Source: DATBMA01 sp036555105
GTDB taxonomy: Bacteria > Actinomycetota > Acidimicrobiia > Spongiisociales > ZC4RG35
Length of the DNA: 12,221 nt
Assembly: GCA_036555105.1 (NCBI GenBank)
Contig: DATBMA010000120.1
Span: 1-12,221 of the forward strand
Reading direction: 5' to 3'
Made by a program: the position numbers and the translations under genes. Under the pieces are notes generated by a model. It ran no database searches and was not told where the DNA came from. It saw only the letters and a list, made by a program, of their open reading frames with translations. Each line of letters opens with the position of its first letter. Position 1 is the first letter of the stretch. Shown here in pieces: positions 1 through 4,944 of this stretch.

Positions 1-592
1 TGTCGGTCTCCACCATCGTCCGCCCCGGCGGTACCAGGGCGGCCCCACGGCGGACGGTGTCACCGGTCTCGAAGGCGAGGGGGCCTGCGAACGAGAACCT
101 GCAGCCCAGTCCGAGGAACCGGGTTGTCCAGCGCGGACCACCGGTCCAGCAGTGCAACAGGGTACGGCTGCCAACCTCGTTCGCCTCGAGAATCGCATGT
201 ACGCGGTCGAAGGCGTCGCGGCAGTGGACTACCAGCGGGAGGTCGTGCTCGATGGCCAGTTCGATGTGGAGACCGAGCGCACGCTCCTGTTCGGCCCGCG
301 GGGACAGATCGCGGTAGAAGTCGAGGCCGGTCTCGCCGATGGCCGAGGCGCCCGCCGCCAGTCCGATGATCTCATCACTTTGCTGGTCCCAGAGCGAGGC
401 GTCGTGCGGGTGCAGTCCCACAGTCGCCAGCACCCGACCCGGAAACGACACCGCCAGCTCCAGCGCGGCCCGAGAGCTCTCCGCATCGACGCCGGGCACC
501 ACCACCCAGTCGACCATCGGCGCCCGCTGCAGGAGCTCGGAAGGGGGGCGGCCGTCGAGTTGGAGGTGACAATGCGTGTCGACCCAGGCCAC
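1..592 (-). CDS. tatD: TatD family metal-dependent hydrolase/DNase, 3' end outside window
   Basis: TatD-type TIM-barrel hydrolase, a metal-dependent 3'-5' exonuclease/deoxyribonuclease family in the cytoplasm. Translating the minus strand from GTG at 592 gives VAWVDTHCHLQLDGRPP at the N-terminus, with the HxH metal pair at residues 7 and 9. Further family motifs follow in order: VGLHPHDA, AIGETGLDFYRD (metal-binding Glu), PLVVHCRDA (His), LLHCWTGG (His), and MVETD at the window edge, which is the conserved catalytic Asp. About 197 residues are visible of a usual 250-260, so roughly the last 60 are missing. The start at 592 is preferred because the family starts a few residues before D-T/S-H-x-H and because a -10-like hexamer lies 6 nt upstream; a GTG 14 codons further upstream is the alternative. 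Divergent from the AbrB gene. I am confident of the family, less so of the substrate. Confidence 0.93.
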   Translation of the reverse strand, partial: MAWVDTHCHLQLDGRPPSELLQRAPMVDWVVVPGVDAESSRAALELAVSFPGRVLATVGLHPHDASLWDQQSDEIIGLAAGASAIGETGLDFYRDLSPRAEQERALGLHIELAIEHDLPLVVHCRDAFDRVHAILEANEVGSRTLLHCWTGGPRWTTRFLGLGCRFSFAGPLAFETGDTVRRGAALVPPGRTMVETD

Positions 593-598
593 CGTCCG

Positions 599-604
599 AG
601 GGTA
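599..604 (-). promoter_or_regulatory. -10-like hexamer of a probable leaderless tatD promoter
   Basis: TACCCT on the minus strand, followed by 6 nt (CGGACG) and then the GTG start of tatD. No Shine-Dalgarno sequence lies at the usual distance. The geometry puts the transcription start on or next to the start codon. No convincing -35 box is seen. Confidence 0.5.
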
Positions 605-643
605 CCGGCAGGTCCCCCTCGCCCTCGATACCACGCACTTGGG

Positions 644-668
644 TAAGGTCGCCATGCCAGACCAGGAG
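644..668 (+). promoter_or_regulatory. -10-like hexamer and ribosome binding site of the abrB-like gene
   Basis: TAAGGT at 644-649 is a plausible -10 element (TANNNT), and AGGAG at 664-668 lies 5 nt before the ATG at 674, a good Shine-Dalgarno. This gene therefore has a short normal leader, unlike the divergent tatD. No clear -35 box. Confidence 0.45.
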
Positions 669-673
669 TCACG

Positions 674-907
674 ATGGAGTCAGGGATCGCCCGCAAGATC
701 GACGACCTCGGACGCATCGTCATCCCCGCCGAGACCCGCCGCCTCTTCAACATCCGCGAGGGTGATCGCCTCGTGATCACGGTCGAGGGATCTGGAATCG
801 TCCTCAGAAAGCTGGAGGCGACCTGCACTTTTTGCGGGTCGAACGAGCAGGTCAGCCCCTTCAAGGGCAAGGGGATCTGCGCCACCTGCCGATCGCAGCT
901 GACCTAG
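674..907 (+). CDS. AbrB/SpoVT-type transcriptional regulator with C-terminal zinc ribbon
   Basis: A 77-residue protein. Residues 1-47 form an AbrB/MazE/SpoVT swapped-hairpin DNA-binding domain: GIARKIDDLGRIVIPAETRR is very close to the N-terminus of Bacillus AbrB, followed by the second strand pair DRLVITVEGSGIVLRKLE. Residues 51-72 hold two CxxC pairs (Cys51/54 and Cys69/72, CTFC...CATC), a small zinc ribbon seen in many AbrB relatives in place of the Bacillus C-terminal multimerisation region. It should act as a dimeric or tetrameric DNA-binding regulator; its targets cannot be read from the sequence. The ATG at 674 has AGGAG 5 nt upstream. Its place between tatD and rsmI recalls the rsmI-abrB-metS-tatD order in Bacillus. 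Whether it is a global regulator or a local one is unknown. Confidence 0.88.
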   Translation: MESGIARKIDDLGRIVIPAETRRLFNIREGDRLVITVEGSGIVLRKLEATCTFCGSNEQVSPFKGKGICATCRSQLT

Positions 908-927
908 ATCCCGGGGCCAAGCCCTCG

Positions 928-933
928 TACGTT
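928..933 (+). promoter_or_regulatory. -10-like hexamer of a probable leaderless promoter (DUF192-like gene)
   Basis: TACGTT, 7 nt before GTG at 941, with no Shine-Dalgarno between. The same hexamer lies 6 nt before the SAF-protein start at 10354. Confidence 0.45.
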
Positions 934-940
934 GTTCAGT

Positions 941-1339
941 GTGCCCCTGATCCTTTGCGCAGCCGATTGGAGCTCCGGACCCGTCCAGGTTGCGCTGCGG
1001 TTCCCGCAGCGATGGCGTGGGCTGCGACCCCGCCCGGCCGGCTTCGGCCTCCTGCTCAGGACCCGGTCGGTACACGCCATAGGAATGAAAGAGGGACTGT
1101 GGCTGGCGGGCATCTCCGAGGAGGGGGTGGTCGTCGCCGTTCGCCACCTCCGCCCGAATGCCATCGCCCGCTTCTCTGCCGCCCGCTGGGTGCTGGAGCT
1201 GCCCGACGACAGGGTGCCGCCGGTTCCGGGAGCGGTCCTATCTTGGGCTGGTGGCGGGCAGCCTGACCCTGTGCGCATCCCCGATTGGCAACCTGGACGA
1301 CGCCTCTCCCCGGCTCCAGAAGACCCTGGCCGCGGCTGA
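941..1339 (+). CDS. DUF192 (UPF0127)-like small protein overlapping rsmI
   Basis: 132 residues from GTG at 941; TTG at 932 is an alternative start. Residues about 20-95 fit the DUF192 pattern: RWRGLRPRP (the family's R-x-x-GLxGR), RTRSVHAIGMKEGLWLAGI (S-x-H-x-x-x-M), EGVVVAVRHLRPN and ARWVLELPDDRV (the conserved VLE...G segment), then PGAVLSW. DUF192 proteins have no settled biochemical role. I prefer the GTG at 941 because a TANNNT hexamer lies 7 nt upstream. The last 29 codons (1251-1339) overlap the start of rsmI in another frame and look nothing like DUF192: they are Pro/Gly/Arg-rich and read as out-of-frame rsmI. So either the tail is a non-conserved extension or a frameshift removed an earlier stop. 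Family assignment is by motif resemblance only. Confidence 0.55.
   Translation: MPLILCAADWSSGPVQVALRFPQRWRGLRPRPAGFGLLLRTRSVHAIGMKEGLWLAGISEEGVVVAVRHLRPNAIARFSAARWVLELPDDRVPPVPGAVLSWAGGGQPDPVRIPDWQPGRRLSPAPEDPGRG
1239..1244 (+). promoter_or_regulatory. -10-like hexamer of a probable leaderless rsmI promoter
   Basis: TATCTT, 6 nt (GGGCTG) before the GTG start of rsmI, lying inside the upstream DUF192-like reading frame. No Shine-Dalgarno sequence is present. This supports independent, leaderless expression of rsmI. Confidence 0.5.
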
Positions 1340-2078
1340 CATCATCTATGCGGAAGACACCCGCCGCGCCGCCGTCCTGCTGAGGGCACTCGGCGTCGAC
1401 AAGAAAGCCCGGTCCTACTTCGTCGGCAACGAGCACCAAAGGGCGGCGGATCTCGAGCGGGAGCTGCTGGATGGGGCAAACGTCGTGTTGATCAGCGACG
1501 CCGGGACGCCGGCCATCTCCGACCCCGGTCTCACTGCGGTGCGAGCGGCAAAAGCGGCAGGAGCCGCGGTGAGCGTGGTGCCTGGACCAAGCGCCGTCAC
1601 CGCCGCGGTGGCCGCCAGCGGCCTTCCCAGTGACCGCTTCGCATACGAGGGATTCCTGCCGCGGTCTGGTCGCGAGCGCACCAGCCGGCTTGGTGCCCTC
1701 GCCACCGAGCAGCGCACGTTCGTCATCTTCTCCGCACCCACCCGACTGGTCACCGACCTCAACGACCTGATTAGGTCCTGCGGGGGTGACCGTCCGGTGT
1801 GCGTCGCCAGAGAGATGACCAAGGTGTTCGAGGAGTTCTGGTGGGGCGACCTTGCCGGAGCTGTCGATCACTACACCGCCCATCCGCCCAAAGGCGAGAT
1901 AACGGTTGTCGTCGGCGGAGCCGTCTCCCCCCTGCCGGACCTCGAGCAAGCAATCGAGATGGTTGGCGAGCTGGTCGGATCGGGTTCTTCGACCACTGAT
2001 GCAGTCAGGGCGGTGGCGGCCTCGTCCGGTGTTTCTCGCCGGGCCCTCTATGAGGCGGTGACGTCTAGAAGTCGCTGA
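1251..2078 (+). CDS. rsmI: 16S rRNA (cytidine(1402)-2'-O)-methyltransferase RsmI
   Basis: 275 residues, the usual length. RsmI uses S-adenosylmethionine to 2'-O-methylate C1402 in the 16S rRNA decoding centre. Landmarks in order: LCASPIGNLDDAS (N-terminal SAM-binding loop), YAEDTRR, YFVGNEHQ (usual F-H-E-H position), LISDAGTPAISDPG, VVPGPSAVTAAVAASGLP, YEGFLPRSGRER, VIFSAPTRL, VAREMTKVFEEFWWG and KGEITVVVGG. These are the full tetrapyrrole-methylase-fold motif set. A short helical C-terminal region follows (TTDAVRAVAASSGVSRRALYEAV), as is common in the family. The GTG at 1251 is chosen because the family's conserved sequence begins three residues later; upstream in-frame sequence belongs to the preceding gene. 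It overlaps that gene by 89 nt and the convergent lipoprotein gene by 14 nt. Confidence 0.96.
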   Translation: MAGSLTLCASPIGNLDDASPRLQKTLAAADIIYAEDTRRAAVLLRALGVDKKARSYFVGNEHQRAADLERELLDGANVVLISDAGTPAISDPGLTAVRAAKAAGAAVSVVPGPSAVTAAVAASGLPSDRFAYEGFLPRSGRERTSRLGALATEQRTFVIFSAPTRLVTDLNDLIRSCGGDRPVCVAREMTKVFEEFWWGDLAGAVDHYTAHPPKGEITVVVGGAVSPLPDLEQAIEMVGELVGSGSSTTDAVRAVAASSGVSRRALYEAVTSRSR

Positions 2079-3393
2079 ACCAGCCGCGGGCGGCCGCCCC
2101 CACCGCCGGGTCCGTAGCAACGATCCAGAGCAGGCGATCCTCACTACGCGAGACGAATGCGTAGTCGCCCCCCACATACGGCTCGCGGTCGATCTCACCC
2201 TCTTCGAGCTCCTCGTGGGGGCTCACATCCATGCCAGCTTCGATCGACTGCCGCAGCGCCTCTTCCATCTCCTCGGTGTCGGTGACTGTGTCACCCTGGT
2301 ACTCCAGGGTCATCAGCAGGTCGCCACCATCCGGCTTGTAGTAGACCGCGTATGAGTCTCCGCCCCACCCGTCGGCGGCGATGGCGTTGCCTCCTACCAG
2401 CTGATCGAACATCAGTTGGAAGCCCAGCTCGCCCCAGTTGGATTGATAAGTCAGCTCGTAGCCGGCCAACTCGCTGGTCGGCATCTCGACCTGAAGGGGA
2501 TGCTCGATGAGGTAGCCGGAGGGGTCGAAGACCTGCTCGGTCGACTCCGGCGGCCTCGAGTAGGCGTCGTCCAGGGCTTGATATCCGCCCTGACCATGCA
2601 GGGACATCACGAACTCGAGGCCGGTGTCGTAGGGAAAGACCAGGCTCTCGGCAATGAACTCCGGTGCCGAGTCGAGAACACTGGTGTCGACGTTCATCGC
2701 CTCGGTCAGATAGTCGGCCTGGTCGGATGGGGTCAGCTGCTGGACGTAGTGGAGCTCGGAGAGGACGGCATCGCCTTCGACCAGAGCTTGCATGCCGCTG
2801 TACTCGTCCCAACGCTGCTCGTCGTCGAGGGCGGTCATGGCGTCGTGGAGATGGAAGTGCTGATCCGTGACAGCGTGGGTGAGCTCGTGGACGATCGTGC
2901 TCTCTTCCAAGGGGCTGAAGGTCTCCGAGCTCGAAGTGACGACCAGCTTCTGGATCTCGCCGTCGTAGTAACCGATCACCGACTCCCCGTACAAGGTCTG
3001 ATACAGAGTGAGCAGGTCGTCGTCGTCGTCGAGCATCCCCAGCAACCGGTAAAGGGCCTCGTCGACTTCGACCGTGTCGAGCTCCTCCGCGAACTGCTGC
3101 ATGATGTCCGCCGCAAGCTCATCGGGAGTCACTACATCGACCTTGGGCGGTTCGAGGAATGGGAGCTCGCGCAGCTCCTGAGTCCGGCCGATCAGATAGA
3201 TCAGCTCTTCCTGTAGAGCCGGAGGAAGGTCCTCGGTCCCCTCCGGCAGCACGGGCTCGGTGACTGTGGTCGTCGCCGCCTCTGCGCCGGTGCTGGAGGT
3301 CGAGCCTTTGTCGTCTCCGCTGTTGCTACCAGGGGCCGGGGCGATGCAGGCGGACGCGACGAAGAGCGTCAGAAGGAGGGCGGTGGGACGCAC
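2065..3393 (-). CDS. Putative lipoprotein zinc metallopeptidase (HELTH motif)
   Basis: 442 residues, starting GTG. Residues 1-16 are a lipoprotein signal (hydrophobic stretch then ASAC, lipid Cys16), followed by a Ser/Thr/Gly linker to about residue 45, so the mature protein is likely tethered outside the membrane. TIVHELTHAVTDQHF (residues 167-180) supplies the zinc-binding H169-E170-x-x-H173, and ALVEGDAVLSE places a probable third ligand, Glu206, as in gluzincin-type peptidases. The C-terminal half has further conserved-looking segments (GLEFVMSLHGQGG, GWGGDSYAVYY) and is rich in Asp/Glu. Residues 122-126 are five Asp in a row, encoded by a GAC repeat. I do not recognise a named family; similar secreted proteins are often annotated as hypothetical. 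Second gene after ypfJ, 46 nt downstream, with its own possible leaderless promoter. Substrate unknown. Confidence 0.82.
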   Translation of the reverse strand: MRPTALLLTLFVASACIAPAPGSNSGDDKGSTSSTGAEAATTTVTEPVLPEGTEDLPPALQEELIYLIGRTQELRELPFLEPPKVDVVTPDELAADIMQQFAEELDTVEVDEALYRLLGMLDDDDDLLTLYQTLYGESVIGYYDGEIQKLVVTSSSETFSPLEESTIVHELTHAVTDQHFHLHDAMTALDDEQRWDEYSGMQALVEGDAVLSELHYVQQLTPSDQADYLTEAMNVDTSVLDSAPEFIAESLVFPYDTGLEFVMSLHGQGGYQALDDAYSRPPESTEQVFDPSGYLIEHPLQVEMPTSELAGYELTYQSNWGELGFQLMFDQLVGGNAIAADGWGGDSYAVYYKPDGGDLLMTLEYQGDTVTDTEEMEEALRQSIEAGMDVSPHEELEEGEIDREPYVGGDYAFVSRSEDRLLWIVATDPAVGAAARGWFSDF

Positions 3394-3399
3394 CCTGCC

Positions 3400-3405
3400 A
3401 GGCTA
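3400..3405 (-). promoter_or_regulatory. -10-like hexamer of a probable leaderless promoter (lipoprotein gene)
   Basis: TAGCCT on the minus strand, 6 nt (GGCAGG) before the GTG start at 3393. TCGACT lies 16 nt further upstream and could be a weak -35. It sits in the 46-nt gap after ypfJ, so this gene may be both read through and independently transcribed. Confidence 0.45.
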
Positions 3406-3439
3406 CCCGCGGGCAGTATCTAGTCGAGGTGACGCCGGC

Positions 3440-4303
3440 TCAGCTCGAGAAGGTGTCGCACGCGGCCGGATCCCCCGACTCGTAACCCGTGCTGAACCAC
3501 CGCTTCCGCTGCTCGGCAGACCCGTGAGTCCATGACTCGGGGTTGACGCTGCCTTGAAATTTCTCCTGAATGCGATCGTCGCCGACGGCCTGCGCGGCGT
3601 CGAGCGCCTCTTCGATGTCGCCTGGTTCCAGCACGTCCTCCATCACGAATATGGAGTGGGCCCAGGTGCCCGCTAGGCAGTCAGCCTGCAACTCGAGCGC
3701 CACCGACAATTCGTTGGCGTCTGCCGGATTGGACTGCTGAAGCTGCTGGACCTGGTCCATTATGTCGAGCTCGTTCTGGACGTGGTGGCCGACCTCGTGG
3801 GCGATGACATATGCCTGAGCGAAGTCGCCGCCCTGCGCTCCGAAACGCGTCACCAGTTCATCGAAGAACTCGAGATCGACATAAATCGTCTCGTCGAGTG
3901 GGCAATAGTGGGGCCCGACCGCCGAAGTCGCCCCACCGCACGCCGACTGGGTGGCGGTGGTGAACAGGACCAGACCCGGCTCGTGATATTCCCGGCCGGC
4001 CGCCGAGAAGACCGCATTCCAGTGCTCCTCGGTCGTCCCCAGGACCGCCTGGATGAAGGCCTCCTGCTCATCGACTGCCTCGAACTGATCAGATCCTCCC
4101 GGCTGGCTCGTCACCGGTGCGCCGGACTCGAGCGACTCCAGCAGGCTCCCGATGTCAGTGCTGCCACCCATGCATACGCTGAGAATGATCACGACGAGGG
4201 CAATCAAACCGCCTCCGCCCCCGAGGGTGACCCCCCGGCTCATGCCGCCCATTCCCCGCCGGTCGGAGACGTTCTGGCTCCGTTGCAGTCCCTTCCACTT
4301 CAC
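3440..4303 (-). CDS. ypfJ: Neutral zinc metallopeptidase, YpfJ family, membrane-anchored
   Basis: 287 residues from GTG at 4303, chosen because GGAGG lies exactly 5 nt upstream and the resulting start, MKWKGLQRSQNVSDRRG, matches the conserved family beginning; GTG at 4315 lies before this site and is unlikely. Domains: charged N-terminus (1-20), Gly-rich run and one membrane helix (about 28-46), linker, then the peptidase domain. AYVIAHEVGHHVQ holds the catalytic HExxH (His169, Glu170, His173), and ALELQADCLAGTWA (Glu204) is the family's downstream zinc-ligand motif. GPHYCPLDETIYVDLEFF and SWTHGSAEQRKRWFSTGY are also family hallmarks. Topology suggests the catalytic domain lies outside the membrane. 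Substrates are not established for the family. First gene of a pair with the lipoprotein peptidase. Confidence 0.94.
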   Translation of the reverse strand: MKWKGLQRSQNVSDRRGMGGMSRGVTLGGGGGLIALVVIILSVCMGGSTDIGSLLESLESGAPVTSQPGGSDQFEAVDEQEAFIQAVLGTTEEHWNAVFSAAGREYHEPGLVLFTTATQSACGGATSAVGPHYCPLDETIYVDLEFFDELVTRFGAQGGDFAQAYVIAHEVGHHVQNELDIMDQVQQLQQSNPADANELSVALELQADCLAGTWAHSIFVMEDVLEPGDIEEALDAAQAVGDDRIQEKFQGSVNPESWTHGSAEQRKRWFSTGYESGDPAACDTFSS

Positions 4304-4308
4304 GCTTG

Positions 4309-4313
4309 CCTCC
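4309..4313 (-). promoter_or_regulatory. Ribosome binding site deciding the ypfJ start
   Basis: GGAGG on the minus strand, 5 nt before GTG at 4303. It overlaps the alternative GTG at 4315 and therefore rules in favour of the downstream start. Confidence 0.75.
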
Positions 4314-4329
4314 ACAGAGAGCTGAATCG

Positions 4330-4354
4330 GACGCTACCCACAATGCCGCGTTCC
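4330..4354 (-). promoter_or_regulatory. ECF-sigma-like promoter upstream of ypfJ
   Basis: On the minus strand GGAAC (4354-4350) is followed by 16 nt and then CGTC (4333-4330), the classic -35 GGAAC / -10 CGTC pattern of extracytoplasmic-function sigma factors. The leader would be about 20 nt, with GGAGG just before the start. A vegetative -10 reading (TAGCGT at 4336-4331) is possible but has no good -35 at 16-18 nt. Confidence 0.4.
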
Positions 4355-4406
4355 AACACTCGCGAGACCGGCATGCAACGCGCCACGGCGCTGTCGGGCG
4401 CACAGG

Positions 4407-4480
4407 GTCCGAACCGGACTGGGCGAAGCACCGCGGATCCACAGTCAGGCCTTCCACGTCTGGGATTCGGTGCAACCGAA
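4407..4480. repeat. Two short inverted repeats in the ypfJ upstream region
   Basis: GTCCG-AAC-CGGAC at 4407-4419 and TTCGGT-GCA-ACCGAA at 4466-4480 are perfect palindromes with 3-nt centres. CCGAACCG also recurs (4409-4416 and 4477-4484). They lie 75-150 nt upstream of the proposed ypfJ promoter and could be operators or chance. The rest of the gap 4314-4505 shows nothing else I can support. Confidence 0.25.
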
Positions 4481-4505
4481 CCGACCTCTCGTGCGATTAT
4501 CACGC

Positions 4506-4661
4506 GTGGTGAAGAGGCTCCTTGCGTCGGCCCAGACCGATGAGCTGGCGGTCGCAAACAGCTACGAAGGCTTCTATCGCGAGCAACACCGATCGCTTGT
4601 GGCTCTCGCTGCAGGGCTGCGAGGAAGCCGTTGGGACGGCATCTTCGCCGACCTCGAATAG
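4506..4661 (+). pseudogene. Truncated N-terminal remnant of an ECF sigma factor
   Basis: The frame opens at GTG 4506 (or 4509) and ends at TAG 4659-4661, about 51 codons. Its core, SYEGFYREQHRSLVALAAGL followed by RGSRW, closely resembles the start of sigma region 2.1 in actinobacterial ECF/SigE-like factors (F-Y-R-x-x-x-R-S-L-V-A-L-A-x-x-L-x-G-S-R). The family would continue with A-E-D-L-V-Q-E/D-A-F; here it changes to DGIFADLE and stops. I found no continuation in the other two frames before the tRNA, so regions 2.2-4 are gone. It has no Shine-Dalgarno. I call it a relic; a tiny functional protein cannot be excluded. It is divergent from ypfJ, whose promoter looks ECF-dependent. Confidence 0.55.
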
Positions 4662-4669
4662 ACAGACCC

Positions 4670-4690
4670 GCCGCAGCTTGGCCTGCGGGG
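4670..4690 (-). terminator. Weak hairpin downstream of tRNA-Ala, possible terminator
   Basis: A 6-bp stem with 6-nt loop (CCGCAG at 4671-4676, CTGCGG at 4683-4688) lies about 30 nt past the tRNA 3' end in the direction of transcription. Only a loosely T-containing tract follows, so termination is uncertain. Confidence 0.25.
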
Positions 4691-4718
4691 CAGCTTGCCG
4701 TCTCCAAAGTCCGGAGGG

Positions 4719-4792
4719 TGGAGGTGAGGGGATTTGAACCCCTGGCTTCCTCCGTGCGAGGGAGGCGCTCTGCCGGGCTGAGCTACACCCCC
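4719..4792 (-). tRNA. tRNA-Ala (anticodon CGC)
   Basis: A 74-nt cloverleaf read on the minus strand: acceptor GGGGGTG pairs with CACCTCC, D arm GCTC/GAGC, anticodon stem CCTCC/GGAGG with loop CTCGCAC (anticodon CGC, decoding GCG), 5-nt variable loop AAGCC, T arm AGGGG/CCCCT with loop TTCAAAT, discriminator A. The acceptor stem has the G3-U70 wobble pair, the alanine identity element, which confirms Ala independently of the anticodon. CCA is not encoded (the genomic 3' bases are CCC). It lies downstream of the translin gene, co-oriented, with duplicated 5' sequence between. Confidence 0.96.
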
Positions 4793-4934
4793 GGAACGCG
4801 CGATTTTAGATCGTCCTCAGTGCTCGGACTGTGCCGCATCGAACGGGCTGAGCTACACCCCGCAGAACGCGCGAATTCAGATCGTCCCCCGTGCTCGGAC
4901 TGTGCCCCATCGGCCGGGCTGAGCTACACACCCC
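4774..4934 (-). repeat. Tandem repeat of tRNA-Ala 5' end plus leader/promoter (2.3 copies)
   Basis: Unit 1 is 4774-4843 (70 nt), unit 2 is 4844-4914 (71 nt), and a partial unit 3 starts at 4915. Each begins (plus strand) with CGGGCTGAGCTACACC, the complement of the first 18 or so nt of the tRNA up to the D loop. Units 1 and 2 continue with the same upstream leader (AACGCGCGA...AGATCGTC...GTGCTCGGACTGTGCC), differing at only about ten positions. Unit 3 keeps only the tRNA fragment, with a 2-nt insertion. So one real tRNA is preceded by two tRNA 5' fragments, each broken in the D loop just after CAGCCCG. Confidence 0.85.
4803..4808 (-). promoter_or_regulatory. -10 element of tRNA-Ala
   Basis: TAAAAT on the minus strand, 10 nt before the tRNA 5' end, leaving a leader of only a few nt. 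The equivalent place in the second repeat unit (4874-4879) reads TGAATT, a damaged version. No clear -35 box at 16-18 nt. Confidence 0.55.
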
Positions 4935-4944
4935 GAAGCAAAGG

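Noticed and set aside
1056..2198. Long minus-strand open frame (380 codons) opposite rsmI
   Set aside because: It is antisense to a fully supported rsmI, has no family motifs, and its Arg/Gly/Pro-rich composition is typical of a high-GC shadow frame.
3016..3031. GTC/GAC trinucleotide run
   Set aside because: It simply encodes the five-Asp stretch of the lipoprotein and is short; no sign of a phase-variable repeat.
2416..3216. Long plus-strand open frame (266 codons) opposite the lipoprotein peptidase
   Set aside because: Antisense to a gene with signal peptide, lipobox and zinc motif; no ribosome site and no recognisable domain.
4304..4315. Longer ypfJ start at GTG 4315
   Set aside because: The GGAGG ribosome site overlaps this region and is correctly spaced only for GTG 4303, where family similarity also begins.
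4774..4934. Repeat considered as a CRISPR array
   Set aside because: Only 2.3 contiguous units of 70/71 nt with no unique spacers; it is a duplication of tRNA 5' and leader sequence.
4719..4934. tRNA repeat considered as att sites of an integrated element
   Set aside because: Integrases duplicate the tRNA 3' part; here only the 5' part is repeated, the copies are adjacent, and there is no integrase gene.
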